Shown here: piece by piece, positions 9,352 through 17,684 of the stretch
How the letters are laid out: every line of letters begins with the position of its first letter
Position numbering within the stretch: position 1 is the first letter of the stretch
Assembly: GCF_012516395.1 (NCBI RefSeq)
Contig: NZ_CP051206.1
Span: 4,072,001 to 4,136,000 of the forward strand
Source of the DNA: Dolichospermum flos-aquae CCAP 1403/13F
GTDB taxonomy: Bacteria > Cyanobacteriota > Cyanobacteriia > Cyanobacteriales > Nostocaceae
DNA length: 64,000 bases
Direction of reading: 5' to 3'
The notes under the pieces: generated by a model
What the model saw: the letters and a program-made list of their open reading frames with translations, nothing else
Database searches by the model: none
What the model was told of the DNA's origin: nothing
Made by a program: the position numbers and the translations under genes

Positions 9352-9753
9352 TTACGGTTTGCGTTGCAGCCGTTTTAACTCTTCCTGTAGTTCTAGCACT
9401 TGATCGCGGAGATGATTTATGTTATCGCCATTTTCTTTATTTTCTTTTTTCGCCTCTTTCATACTAGGCTCTTCGTCATCATCTATGATATTTATCCGAC
9501 GAGGTTCGGAAGGGGGTGTTTTTTCAGGCGTTTGTCCAGAGGTTGGTTGCTGTTGAGCTTGCTTCATCATATCTTCAACGAAGCGACGAGCCTCTTCTGT
9601 GTTCATCTCGCCTTTAGCCACCATTTCATCTGCTAATTTTTGGACTTGCGATCGCAGTTCGGCTAATTTTCCGCCAGCTTTTTCGCCAGCGTAAGAAGCT
9701 AACCCAACTCCGAGATAAAAAGCTTTTTGTACAATATCTCCAAAACCAGGCAT
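9352..9753 (-). CDS. Phasin-like small helical protein
   Basis: A 133-residue protein. It starts MPGFGDIVQKAFYLGVGLAS, a short amphipathic or hydrophobic segment, followed by AGEKAGGKLAELRSQVQKLADEMVAKGEM and a Gln-rich stretch. The middle is Pro/Glu-rich, and the last 30 residues (LRDQVLELQEELKRLQRK) form a coiled coil. The N-terminal part resembles the phasin-like proteins annotated in cyanobacteria. Granule binding is not shown here. The gene is 25 bp downstream of the SRP RNA on the same strand. Confidence 0.7.
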   Translation of the reverse strand: MPGFGDIVQKAFYLGVGLASYAGEKAGGKLAELRSQVQKLADEMVAKGEMNTEEARRFVEDMMKQAQQQPTSGQTPEKTPPSEPRRINIIDDDEEPSMKEAKKENKENGDNINHLRDQVLELQEELKRLQRKP

Positions 9754-9777
9754 TGCTGCTGAAAGCTCCTACAAATA

Positions 9778-9876
9778 AGGCGACCCGGAGACTACGCCTA
9801 CCACAAGCATCCCTTATTGCTGCTACCTTCCGGTCCTGACAAGATTTGGGCGTTGAAGTTGCATAGATCCAGGTCT
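9778..9876 (-). ncRNA. ffs: Signal recognition particle RNA (4.5S type)
   Basis: Reading the minus strand gives the invariant SRP domain IV apex GTCAGGACCGGAAGGTAGCA followed by GCAATAAGGG, which is diagnostic of bacterial small SRP RNA. Flanking arms pair: ACGCCC on the 5' side with GGGCGT-like GTAGGCGTAGT on the 3' side. The RNA ends near GGGTCGCCTTATT. End positions are approximate (within about 10 bases). It binds Ffh and targets membrane proteins to the translocon. Confidence 0.93.
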
Positions 9877-9912
9877 TTCATCATCATAACACTAAAATTC
9901 AAAATTTGTGTA

Positions 9913-10179
9913 CTATTCCACAACAATTCGCCATTCAAATAATTGGTAGCTGACACAATCGTTCTGTACCAAGGGATCAGCCAATACTATTGCTTGTGCT
10001 TCATCCATTGATGCCGCCTCAAATAACATCATTCCACCACCCTTTTGCGCCCAATAACCTGTTTTAGCTTTGTGTCCTTTAGTAATCAACTCTTGAACAT
10101 AGGCTCTGTGAGCGGGTACATATTGGTCAAAGGTGGGTTTATCAAGCTTACCAGTTTCAATTTTAACAAACCAAGGCAT
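9913..10179 (-). CDS. YCII-related (YciI family) protein
   Basis: An 88-residue single-domain protein with the dimeric ferredoxin-like YCII fold pattern: MPWFVKIETG, then HRAYVQELITKGHKAKTGYW, then GGGMMLFEAASMDEAQAIVLADPLV. The His and Asp (HRAY and ADPL) are the residues usually suggested for catalysis in this family. Function is not established. It is upstream of ffs on the same strand and appears to be a single gene. Confidence 0.85.
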   Translation of the reverse strand: MPWFVKIETGKLDKPTFDQYVPAHRAYVQELITKGHKAKTGYWAQKGGGMMLFEAASMDEAQAIVLADPLVQNDCVSYQLFEWRIVVE

Positions 10180-10540
10180 ATTTCAGATCGGGATTTTTAG
10201 ATTAGCAATGTTTCATTTAGTCTAAAATATCATGATTTGTTATCGTATTCCCGCTAATTCATATATTTTTGTGATTTATGTAATATTTCAGAACAAACCG
10301 CTATCTGTTTACACATCTATACTGTATACTTAGTTAGTAAAAGTTAAGAATAAAATGAGTCTAAAAACAGACAACTAGTAAATAAAAAACTCATATACAA
10401 GAAATGCACTGTGGAAATCGAGCAGGAACATTTAATTGTATGAAGATTATTTACTTGTTGCCAGAGGTAAACAGGAAATTTCGCATTGGCTTTTTTCCTT
10501 GTTGCCAAACTGATTAAATCAATGTCACCAGGATATCATC
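10180..10540. other. Intergenic region between YCII and lysozyme genes
   Basis: About 360 AT-rich bases between two divergent genes. They should hold promoters for both, but I cannot assign -10 or -35 boxes with confidence. No repeat or RNA gene was seen. Confidence 0.5.
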
Positions 10541-11326
10541 ATGCCTAGCAAATTAAATCTCGATAGCAACGAAACTCTCAAACAAGGTGCGAAAGGACAA
10601 AAAGTTCAACAACTACAAGAAATCTTAAAAGCACTCAATCTAGATCCAGGAATAATAGATGGTGATTTTGGCAATAATACTGTCAAAGCCGTTAAACAAT
10701 TTCAAAGTCAAAAAGGGCTTGAAGCAGATGGTGTAGTCGGAAAAAATACTCAAAATGCTTTAAATAATGCTCTTGGACAAGCAACAACAAGCGCAGCATC
10801 ATCTATATCATCTCCAACTTTAAACACCCCTACAAAAGGTTTTGGTGGGATAACTGGAAAACTACCACTTCCAGGTGTTCCTCTCATCAAAGAATTTGAA
10901 GGTTGTTATTTAAATGCTTATCGAGATCCTCTCAGTGGTAATTTACCTATCACTATTGGTTGGGGTACTACTAAAAAAAGAGATGGTAGTAACTGGGAAT
11001 TAGGTGAAAGCATCACTCAACAAGAAGCAGATGATTTGTTGATGCTTCAGCTAGAGAATAGCTATCTACCACCTCTGCAAAAAATTCCGGTTTGGAATGA
11101 GTTAAACGCCAATCAACAAGGTGCTTTATTAAGCTTTGGTTATAACTTGGGTGCTAGTTTTTATGGTAATTCCAATTTCTCAAGTATAACCAGAGTTTTG
11201 AGAGATAAAAAGTGGGATGAAATTGAAGAAACTTTTCTAAAATACAGAAATCCTGGTAGCAATGTAGAAGCAGGATTGAAACGGAGAAGACAAGCAGAAG
11301 CTAAACTATTTTTAACTCCTGTTTAG
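10541..11326 (+). CDS. Peptidoglycan-binding GH24 lysozyme (endolysin-like)
   Basis: A 261-residue protein. A PG_binding_1 domain (about 10-75, with GAKGQKVQQLQEIL and DGVVGKNT) is joined by a Ser/Thr linker to a T4-type lysozyme domain (112-261). The expected catalytic set is visible: Glu120 in EFEGCYLNAYRD, Asp129, and Thr138 in LPITIGWGT. It should hydrolyse the glycan strands of peptidoglycan. There is no signal peptide, so export would need another route, as for phage endolysins. No other phage gene is nearby, so a domesticated phage gene or a wall-remodelling enzyme is likely. A hairpin follows 20 bp after the stop. Confidence 0.88.
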   Translation: MPSKLNLDSNETLKQGAKGQKVQQLQEILKALNLDPGIIDGDFGNNTVKAVKQFQSQKGLEADGVVGKNTQNALNNALGQATTSAASSISSPTLNTPTKGFGGITGKLPLPGVPLIKEFEGCYLNAYRDPLSGNLPITIGWGTTKKRDGSNWELGESITQQEADDLLMLQLENSYLPPLQKIPVWNELNANQQGALLSFGYNLGASFYGNSNFSSITRVLRDKKWDEIEETFLKYRNPGSNVEAGLKRRRQAEAKLFLTPV

Positions 11327-11345
11327 TTAATAATTCAATCCTTGC

Positions 11346-11369
11346 AAAGAGGTTTAACGAAACCTCTTT
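11346..11369 (+). terminator. Hairpin downstream of lysozyme gene
   Basis: 10-bp perfect stem AAAGAGGTTT / AAACCTCTTT with loop AACG. It is well placed to end the lysozyme transcript, although a T-run is absent. Confidence 0.65.
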
Positions 11370-11483
11370 ACATGACAAGAATCCTATTTAATTACCATTG
11401 GGATGCTGAATAATTGTCTCTACTACTCGTCGTTTTGCCTTTGTATCAATAGACTGGGAAACACTAAAATTAAGGAGATTACC

Positions 11484-11834
11484 ATGAAAAAGCTGCATAA
11501 ATTACTAATGACCAGCACCGTCATAGTTTCTATATTTGGGTGCAATATTCACAGCATTCTAGCACAAAATAGTCCAGAATTTAAAGCGATAGATTCTATA
11601 AAAGATAAAAATATCTTAATTGCTCAATCTCAACCTAGTATTAATAATACGGTTCAATTTGCCGTTAATGCAATCCACAAACTTAGACAACAAGGAAAGA
11701 TTAATCTTCGTCGAGAAGGTAATTACACTTTTGGTGATATTAAGATAGAGATAGATAATGTAAAATCGGAGTTGCTGAATCAAAACCTTAATGATTTCTA
11801 TAATAATGACTATACTGCCACAAATTTTTGCTAA
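11484..11834 (+). CDS. Small secreted protein of unknown function
   Basis: A 116-residue protein that I do not recognise. An AAGGAG sequence lies 6 bp before the ATG at 11484, which decides the start against an upstream TTG. Residues 1-30 form a signal peptide (MKKLHKLLMTSTVIVSIFGC), possibly ending in a lipobox-like FGC or cleaved after ILAQ. The mature part is polar and Asn/Ile-rich. It overlaps a second short frame (11791-11973); a frameshift separating two parts of one gene is possible. Confidence 0.55.
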   Translation: MKKLHKLLMTSTVIVSIFGCNIHSILAQNSPEFKAIDSIKDKNILIAQSQPSINNTVQFAVNAIHKLRQQGKINLRREGNYTFGDIKIEIDNVKSELLNQNLNDFYNNDYTATNFC

Positions 11835-11973
11835 CGGGTGGTTTAGTTTCCTAGCTTTTTTCAATGCGATTTACGGTGCATCTAAAACCCAAGAGCTCAT
11901 AGTAAAAGCCAGAAGTCAATTAAACATAAAAGACCCATTACAAGCTGAAAAACAACTCCTTAATCATTTTTAG
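11791..11973 (+). CDS. Short hydrophobic-headed ORF overlapping the secreted protein gene
   Basis: 60 codons in the +1 frame relative to the preceding gene, overlapping it by 44 bp. It encodes a hydrophobic stretch (about 8-27) and a Lys/Gln/Leu-rich tail. No ribosome-binding site is obvious. It could be the displaced C-terminus of the preceding gene or a chance frame. Function unknown. Confidence 0.3.
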   Translation: MISIIMTILPQIFANGWFSFLAFFNAIYGASKTQELIVKARSQLNIKDPLQAEKQLLNHF

Positions 11974-12027
11974 TGCGATCGCCGATATTATAAACTACAA
12001 TAAAAATACTTAAACAAAGGGCTAAAA

Positions 12028-12330
12028 ATGGTCAAATCAACTTTGTACACGACAGCAAAAGTCCTACCAGGAAATAGAATTGAAATTCAAGCTCCATATC
12101 TGACTGTAGGACAAACTGTTGAGGTAGTTATTTTGGTTCAAGAAGTTAGTTCTCATTCTTCTACCACCGAAGATATCTCTCCATCCTTAAAACAGCGTCT
12201 TGCTTTTCTGAAGTTACCAATGACTGAACGTAGGAATATTCTCGAAAGTCAAGCTGATATAATGCTCTCTCACTATCAACAAGATTCTGAATGGCAAGAG
12301 TTAATGGCAGGTGACATCATTGACTATTAA
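12028..12330 (+). CDS. Antitoxin of a MazF/PemK-type module
   Basis: A 100-residue protein. It starts with a short beta-rich segment (MVKSTLYTTAKVLPGNRIEI, then GQTVEVVILV) like other small cyanobacterial antitoxins, and ends with a helical toxin-binding part (LKLPMTERRNILESQADIML...DSEWQELMAGDI). Position 20 bp overlapping the toxin gene supports the antitoxin role. It would neutralise the endoribonuclease and probably repress the operon. Confidence 0.75.
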   Translation: MVKSTLYTTAKVLPGNRIEIQAPYLTVGQTVEVVILVQEVSSHSSTTEDISPSLKQRLAFLKLPMTERRNILESQADIMLSHYQQDSEWQELMAGDIIDY

Positions 12331-12685
12331 CCCTGATCTGCCAAAACGTGGAGAAATTTGGTTGGTCAACTTTGATCCTACTGTTGGTGCAGAAATCAAA
12401 AAAGTGCGTCCTGCTGTCGTCATCAGTTCGGATTCAGTAGGAAAGCTTCCTATCAAGCTTATTGCTCCTATTACAGACTGGAAAACATATTTTTCATCAA
12501 ATTTCTGGCACGTTAAAATTGAACCTAACAGTATCAATAGATTGAATAAAGATTCTGCAATTGATACTCTCCAACTAAGGGGAGCGGATTTACAAAGGTT
12601 TATTCGTAAATTAGGGAGCGTTTCTGAAATTACAATGCTGGAAATTATAGCTTCCATTGCTACTGTAATCGAATTTGAGGTCTAA
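12311..12685 (+). CDS. MazF/PemK family endoribonuclease toxin
   Basis: A 124-residue protein with the CcdB/PemK fold signature: PKRGEIWLVNFDPTVGAEIKK, then RPAVVISSDSVG and LPIKLIAPIT. Arg in RPAVV and the Thr in PIT are the usual active-site region of MazF enzymes, which cleave mRNA at short sequence motifs. Start is GTG at 12311 inside the end of the antitoxin gene, so translation is coupled. Length is typical or slightly long. Module looks intact. Confidence 0.85.
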   Translation: MTSLTINPDLPKRGEIWLVNFDPTVGAEIKKVRPAVVISSDSVGKLPIKLIAPITDWKTYFSSNFWHVKIEPNSINRLNKDSAIDTLQLRGADLQRFIRKLGSVSEITMLEIIASIATVIEFEV

Positions 12686-12881
12686 CAAATCATTGCACCC
12701 GACCGTGTGTTAGATAACTTGTAATCATCTAAATGTAGTGTAATGTGAGCGATGCCTGCGGCGGGCGTAGCGATCGCTTCTCCTTTAATTCTGAATGAGT
12801 TTCCTGGAAAAGCACAACTTATAGGTATTTTATTAATCTGTTTTGGTGCATATTTTTAAATTTAAACCCCAAGGAAAATAA

Positions 12882-12967
12882 TTATCTCGCACCGTTAAAA
12901 TCTTTGATGACTACCCAATCTTCTCGATTAATGTTAATAGTATTGGAACGAGGGGTCAGCCTATCGC
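12882..12967 (-). pseudogene. Possible 28-codon gene remnant
   Basis: The minus strand reads RLTPRSNTININREDW then VVIKDFNGAR and a stop. This protein-like run has a stop codon immediately upstream and no start. It could be the severed C-terminus of a lost gene, or chance. No family was recognised. Confidence 0.25.
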
Positions 12968-12974
12968 CTTAACA

Positions 12975-13062
12975 TAAGTCTTGTTGTTCTCGAAGAGCAA
13001 AAAGCTGTTAACTGGGTAGGAAGCCTATACTTACCCGCAAGGGAAGTGTAGGTAGTTCACGC
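12975..13062 (+). mobile_element. IS200/IS605-like right-end relic (possible omega-RNA remnant)
   Basis: The stretch ends with a structured hairpin CCTATACTTACCC-GCAA-GGGAAGTGTAGG (13024-13052) and then TAGTTCAC. From memory, cyanobacterial TnpB-bearing IS605 elements end like this. No tnpA or tnpB frame remains between the toxin gene and this site. The call rests on resemblance and is tentative. Confidence 0.4.
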
Positions 13063-13109
13063 TAAAAACGCATCCCTTCTTCCAGTGAGAGAAAAAATAA
13101 ACCAAAAAC

Positions 13110-13157
13110 AGTCGGTTTTAACCGACTTTAACTTTAAGACAGGGAATTTACTCCCTG
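13110..13157. repeat. Double-hairpin repeat (copy A)
   Basis: Two successive hairpins, AGTCGGTT/AACCGACT and CAGGGAA/CTCCCTG. A diverged copy with the same order and spacing is at 35460-35507. Compensatory differences in the first stem suggest selection on, or spread as, a structured element. Confidence 0.6.
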
Positions 13158-13218
13158 GCTGACTACCAAGCCCCAAAAATGCTAGTGTAGAAGGTGAAAA
13201 TCAATTTGTGATTTCTTT

Positions 13219-14571
13219 GTGTTTTCCCGTAACTACCCCGCTGTATTCCTGAGTTTTGCTGTTTTACTATCCTTAACAGCCTGTGCTAACAGTCAATCTG
13301 CTAAAAACCTAGAACAATCATTAGCGGCTGACCCTCAGTTGCAAAATAATCCTGTTCCCTTTGGCAAATCTCAGAGTCAGCAAATAACACCAAACCCCAA
13401 CACATCAACAATTAAATTACCGGCTGATTTTCCCGCAGATATACCCATTTATCCCAACGCCAAACTAGAGGAAATTACACCAGCTAATTCGGAAAATAAA
13501 ATATCAATTCGGTGGCAAAGTGCAGATCCTAGTAATATAATCACCAGCTTTTACCGCCAGCAATTTCAGGCTAAAAACTGGCAAATTGTCCAACAGCCTC
13601 AAGATGATGTAGATGGGACTTTTTCCGCCAAACGCAATGATCTACTCATCAATGTCACAATTAAACCACAAACAGTTACCAAAGCTGAACCCAATCAACC
13701 GCAAACTGCTACTAAATTAGTAATTGAATATTCATCTAATTCTAAGGACACATCAACTAACCCAGTTACACCAGCAGATAATTCTGAATTTATAGGTCCA
13801 GTATTACCTAATAGCAATAATAGCAACGTAGTCACTCAGCCAACCCTACAGCCAACCACCCAACCGGAAACCTTAACAACTCAGGAATTCACTGATATTC
13901 AAAAAGCACCTCCAGAATGGCGAACTGCTGGCAGCAGCGCTTCGCTATCGCACATTCAAGATTTAGCTACATTGGGTGTATTATCCATCGAACCGAAAAC
14001 AACCGAATTTCTCCCTGATCAAATTATCACCCGTCGGGAATATGCCCGCTGGTTAGTTGCAGCTAATAATGCCATGTATGCGAATAATCCAGCCAAACAA
14101 ATCCGGTTAGCATCCCCCAGCACTCAACCAGCTTTTAGAGACATCTTAACCAAAGATCCTGATTTTCCAGTCATTCAAGGATTAGCCGAAGCTGGTTTAA
14201 TTCCCAGTGCTTTATCTGGAGATGCCACAGCCGTTTTATTCCGTCCTGATGCACCCTTGACGCGAGAACAATTAATTTTATGGAAAGTTCCTTTAGATAC
14301 TCGCCAAGCCTTACCCGCAGCCAATTTGGAAGCCGTTAAACAAACTTGGGGTTTTCAAGATGCAGGTAACATTGAACCGAAAGCATTAAAAGCAGTTTTA
14401 GCAGACTTCCAAAATGCTGAACAATCAAATATTCGCCGAGTTTTTGGTTATACAACCTTATTTCAACCCAAGAAACCTGTAACTCGTGCTGAAGCTAGTG
14501 CAGCTTTATGGTATTTCGGTACTCAAGGCGAAGGAATATCAGCAACAGAAGCTTTAAAATTAAGAAGTTGA
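13219..14571 (+). CDS. SLH-domain lipoprotein
   Basis: A 450-residue protein. The start is GTG, giving an N-terminal signal with lipobox LTAC (Cys22), so it should be lipid-anchored on the periplasmic side. Residues 60-150 form a globular region (PNAKLEEI...SIRWQSADPSNIITSFYRQQFQAKNW) typical of cyanobacterial SLH lipoproteins. A Thr/Pro/Gln linker covers about 160-225. The C-terminal 230 residues hold S-layer-homology-like segments (IQDLATLGVLSIEP, EYARWLVAANN, FRPDAPLTREQLILW, VTRAEASAALWYFG). It may link the outer envelope to peptidoglycan. A hairpin follows. Confidence 0.85.
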   Translation: MFSRNYPAVFLSFAVLLSLTACANSQSAKNLEQSLAADPQLQNNPVPFGKSQSQQITPNPNTSTIKLPADFPADIPIYPNAKLEEITPANSENKISIRWQSADPSNIITSFYRQQFQAKNWQIVQQPQDDVDGTFSAKRNDLLINVTIKPQTVTKAEPNQPQTATKLVIEYSSNSKDTSTNPVTPADNSEFIGPVLPNSNNSNVVTQPTLQPTTQPETLTTQEFTDIQKAPPEWRTAGSSASLSHIQDLATLGVLSIEPKTTEFLPDQIITRREYARWLVAANNAMYANNPAKQIRLASPSTQPAFRDILTKDPDFPVIQGLAEAGLIPSALSGDATAVLFRPDAPLTREQLILWKVPLDTRQALPAANLEAVKQTWGFQDAGNIEPKALKAVLADFQNAEQSNIRRVFGYTTLFQPKKPVTRAEASAALWYFGTQGEGISATEALKLRS

Positions 14572-14598
14572 ATTTTATTTTAGATCAAATAAACATTC

Positions 14599-14618
14599 GA
14601 CAGGCCGAATAGCCTGTC
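14599..14618. terminator. Hairpin between convergent genes
   Basis: 7-bp stem GACAGGC / GCCTGTC with a 6-base loop, between the SLH lipoprotein gene (+) and the Pro/Thr-tailed gene (-). Probably serves both transcripts. Confidence 0.55.
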
Positions 14619-14642
14619 ATATTTACTTGCTAATTCTTGACT

Positions 14643-15416
14643 TTACTTTTCGGGTGTAGCTGTTGGTGTAGCTGTTGGTTTAGTCGTTGGTGTGGCTGTT
14701 GGTTTAGCCGTTGGTTTAACCGTTGGTGTAGCTGTTGGTTTAGTCGTTGGTTTAACCGTTGGTTTAGCCGTTGGTTTAGCCGTTGGTTTAGCTGTTGGTT
14801 TAACTGTTGGTGTAGCCGTTGGTTTAACCGTTGGTGTAGCTGTTGGTTTAACCGTTGGTGTAGCTGTTGGTTTAACCGTTGGTTTAACTGTAGGTTTAGC
14901 CGTTGGTGTAGCTGTTGGTGTAGCTGTTGGTGTTGGTTTATCAATGACGTTCTTAACTTCTTCATTTAGTTTTTGGCGAAGTTGCAAATCAGCAATCCCA
15001 GTTTCTGAGAGTTGATGTTTTTTCTGGTACTCCTTTACCAACTCTTCTAACTGGGGACTGTAGAATTGATCACGGGGAAGTAGAGTTTTTGGTTTAAGTA
15101 CAGTATTCAAATTAGCTTGCAGAATTTCGACTATCTTCGCGGCTTTATCTTGGGTTTTGGGGCCTACTTTCCCGTCCACCTTTAACTTGTAGCCTGTTTG
15201 AAATTGATTGATAGCCTTTTTTGTTTCCTCATCAGTCAGAGGATCTTTGGTAACTTTAACGTTATAACCCAACCCCCGTAATACGGATCGGAATTCGTCC
15301 GGCGTATAGTTGCGCTGACGGGCTGCAAAAGCTATGTCTGAAGCTACAACACTAGCTGCTACCATACAGATTAAAGCTATAGTTACTCTGGATTTGTCGA
15401 AACTACACCACATCAT
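14643..15416 (-). CDS. Secreted peptidoglycan-binding protein with Pro/Thr repeat tail
   Basis: A 257-residue protein. Signal peptide at about 1-31 (VTIALICMVAASVVASDIAFA), then a PG_binding_1-like domain with DEFRSVLRGLGYNVKVTKDP and KVDGKVGPKTQ, then a second helical segment to about 155. The last 95 residues are an alternating P-T-A/V/K repeat (ATPTVKPTAKP type), likely an extended wall-spanning or glycosylated tail. AAGGAG precedes the ATG. The coding DNA of the tail is a tandem repeat of 6-18 bp units (14650-14945), so its length should vary between strains. Confidence 0.8.
   Translation of the reverse strand: MMWCSFDKSRVTIALICMVAASVVASDIAFAARQRNYTPDEFRSVLRGLGYNVKVTKDPLTDEETKKAINQFQTGYKLKVDGKVGPKTQDKAAKIVEILQANLNTVLKPKTLLPRDQFYSPQLEELVKEYQKKHQLSETGIADLQLRQKLNEEVKNVIDKPTPTATPTATPTAKPTVKPTVKPTATPTVKPTATPTVKPTATPTVKPTAKPTAKPTAKPTVKPTTKPTATPTVKPTAKPTATPTTKPTATPTATPEK
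14650..14945. repeat. Coding tandem repeat for the Pro/Thr tail
   Basis: Short units based on GTTGGT(T/G)TA(G/A) repeated over about 300 bp with strand-asymmetric base composition. Open frames on the opposite strand here are shadows of the repeat. Confidence 0.85.
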
Positions 15417-15730
15417 AAAAACTCCTTGGGATTAAATCCTTGATATTAAGAGACTAACAGGTAATTTTGAAGTTTTTTTAACCTCTGGCTTCATAATTAA
15501 TGATTAATTCTGATTAATTTGACTTTGATTGATTATTAATGGGTATAAGAAAAATTACTATTCGACATCTGCTAATAGTCTCAATTCTGAAAAATCTGTG
15601 TTGCTACTTGTTTATACCAACATACTTTAATTTTAGCAATATTTAGTCACTCCTCAACCTACCTAAAACTGGGTTTCAAACTGATGCTACTGTATTTCAT
15701 AAACCCACAATTTACCACATATAAGAAACC
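15417..15730. other. Divergent intergenic region
   Basis: About 310 AT-rich bases between divergent genes at 15416 (-) and 15731 (+). The AAGGAG of the minus-strand gene is at its left edge. No repeat or RNA was seen. Confidence 0.5.
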
Positions 15731-17149
15731 ATGAGTAAATTAAAAAATTACCAGCGAAAAAACCTATGGTTTGAAAGAGTAATGGCAATTACCGCCACTG
15801 CTAACTTAGTGTTAGTTTTCTTTGATTTAAGTTACGTACCTTGGCGAGATTTTTACTTCCGCAGACTTCCTGAACTAACTCGTTTATACGATTCAACTAA
15901 AGGTATTGAACCTCATCGTGATACAAAAAAATATTTAGAAGCAGTAGCTAGATTGGAAGTACAGGTAACTCAAACAGGCTTAATCTCACCGCAAGTCAAA
16001 GCCAAATTAGCAGACCTTCGTTTTCTCAGCAAAGAAATGATTGAAACTAATCCTTTTGCCGGTGCGGGGAAAAGTGGAACTCTGGAAAAAATCAAAAACC
16101 GAATGCGGGAACGCGTCAGTAAAGAATCTGCAAAAGGTGCATTTAATACTTTTTGGAGTCAAGAGTATTTATCTAAACATGGTTGGAATCAGGAAATAGA
16201 CTTTTTCAACCAGAAAATTCGTCCGGTAATTGCCAAAAACTATTATCGTAAAATCGGTGAAAATGGGGAATTTTTGAATAACTTTTGGATAATTGATTTA
16301 CCATTTGTCGTTTTATTTGCTATAGAATTATTAGGACGTACTTTCTTCATCAAACGTAGATATAGTCATTTAAGTTGGTTAGAAGCAATTCTCTGGCGGT
16401 GGTATGATCTATTATTAATAATACCAATTTGGCAATGGTTACGAGTCATCCCAGTGACCATAAGACTAGATCAAGCCAAATTAGTTGATTTTTATGTAAT
16501 TAGACGGCAAATTCATCAAGGTATTCTTGCCAATTTTGCCGAAGAAATTACAGAAATTGTCGTAGTACAAGTAATTAACCAATTTCAAGGTTCAATTCAA
16601 CGAGGTGAAATTACTCGTTGGTTATTAGAATCAGAAAATGTGCGTTCTTACATAGATATTAATAATATCAATGAAGTCGAAGCAATTACTGGATTGTTAA
16701 TTAAAACTCTTGTTAATCAAGTATTACCAAAAATCCAACCAGAAGTAAATGCCATTTTGTGCCATAGTATTGAAATCGCTTGTCAGCAATTACCAGGCTA
16801 TAGTAATATCCGCATGATACCAGGATTAGGTAAAGCCCAAACACAAATTAGTGAACAACTAGCCACCCAAATTACTAATAATATCTATGCTGCTTTAGCT
16901 AGTACCATCAAAGATCCCGTTGCTGCAAAACTTTCCACTCAGCTAATAGAAAAATTTACAACTTCATTCACTTCAGAAATTCAGAAAAAACAAGTTTTGC
17001 AAGAAATTCAAAGTTTGTTAAATGACTTTTTAGAAGAAGTTAAAATTAACTATATTCAACGTTTATCCCAAGAGGATATAGATAAAATTTTGGAAGAAAC
17101 TAGAAAAATGCGAACGGAATCATCCAGCAGTTTATCTATTCGTCAATAA
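15731..17149 (+). CDS. Membrane protein of unknown function
   Basis: A 472-residue protein. It has a first hydrophobic segment at about 17-37 (AITATANLVLVFFDLSYVPW), a soluble loop to about 190, and a second membrane region at about 190-245 (FWIIDLPFVVLFAIELLGR, then WYDLLLIIPIWQWLRVIP). The remaining C-terminal half is helical, with VRSYIDINNINEVEAITGL and a coiled-coil end. The arrangement of a charged WRWYDLL segment beside a membrane helix is somewhat reminiscent of an ion-channel sensor region, but no pore motif is visible. Probably a conserved cyanobacterial family without assigned role. Confidence 0.7.
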   Translation: MSKLKNYQRKNLWFERVMAITATANLVLVFFDLSYVPWRDFYFRRLPELTRLYDSTKGIEPHRDTKKYLEAVARLEVQVTQTGLISPQVKAKLADLRFLSKEMIETNPFAGAGKSGTLEKIKNRMRERVSKESAKGAFNTFWSQEYLSKHGWNQEIDFFNQKIRPVIAKNYYRKIGENGEFLNNFWIIDLPFVVLFAIELLGRTFFIKRRYSHLSWLEAILWRWYDLLLIIPIWQWLRVIPVTIRLDQAKLVDFYVIRRQIHQGILANFAEEITEIVVVQVINQFQGSIQRGEITRWLLESENVRSYIDINNINEVEAITGLLIKTLVNQVLPKIQPEVNAILCHSIEIACQQLPGYSNIRMIPGLGKAQTQISEQLATQITNNIYAALASTIKDPVAAKLSTQLIEKFTTSFTSEIQKKQVLQEIQSLLNDFLEEVKINYIQRLSQEDIDKILEETRKMRTESSSSLSIRQ

Positions 17150-17326
17150 AACATTAGCCAATAGATAGATGAAAATTATCAGAATTTTTGCCAACCTGGA
17201 ATCAATAGGCATCCCAAAGCATTTCTGATAGCTTGCGTGGCGTAGCCATGCAATATTAAGTGTAGGGTGGGCATTGCCCACTAAAACCTGTCTAGATTGG
17301 TATTTCCCACCCTAGGTATATTTCAA

Positions 17327-17346
17327 AAATCAAATAGGATTCCTAT
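17327..17346 (-). repeat. 20-bp box, inverted copy
   Basis: Reverse complement reads ATAGGAATCCTATTTGATTT, one base different from the boxes at 1001 and 42402. This copy has no palindrome beside it. Confidence 0.55.
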
Positions 17347-17372
17347 AGACATAGTTATCATTCATTAAAACC

Positions 17373-17669
17373 ATGAATAAAATCATAGATGCGGATATTA
17401 ATCAGATTGATATCAGATTATTTTTGGAAGAGATAACTCCCGCACAAGCAGAAACTTTATGTGGTGGTTATTGTCAATCATCACAGGATGATCAAGATGC
17501 GTACATGAATGATATTGCTGAGATTATCAATAATGCCAAAAAACAAACTCAAGGTGTAGATAATAAACGCAGTAATCAGAAGATTAATACCATAGATAAA
17601 TCCAAAAAAACTTACCTGAATGGAGTAGAGATACCCCGCAAGGGAAAAACCGTAGTTATATCTTTTTGA
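17373..17669 (+). CDS. Small protein with double-glycine-type leader (candidate secreted peptide)
   Basis: A 98-residue hydrophilic protein. The N-terminal 32 residues read like a bacteriocin or RiPP-type leader ending in a double-glycine site: FLEEITPAQAETLCGGYC, with GG at 31-32. The remaining 66 residues are rich in Asp, Asn, Lys and Gln, with only one or two Cys close to the cleavage site. Family knowledge: peptides with this leader are cut and exported by C39-peptidase ABC transporters. No such transporter or modification enzyme lies nearby. I infer export; a non-exported cyanobacterial small protein remains possible. Confidence 0.5.
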   Translation: MNKIIDADINQIDIRLFLEEITPAQAETLCGGYCQSSQDDQDAYMNDIAEIINNAKKQTQGVDNKRSNQKINTIDKSKKTYLNGVEIPRKGKTVVISF

Positions 17670-17684
17670 ATTTTAAATGTGGAT

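Noticed and set aside
10541-11326. Prophage region around the GH24 lysozyme
   Set aside because: No holin, integrase, capsid or tail gene lies nearby, so the lysozyme alone does not support a prophage.
14637-15015. Long plus-strand and alternative-frame ORFs rich in Cys/Trp or Val/Gly
   Set aside because: They are antisense or out-of-frame readings of the Pro/Thr tail repeat of the minus-strand gene; composition is non-protein-like.
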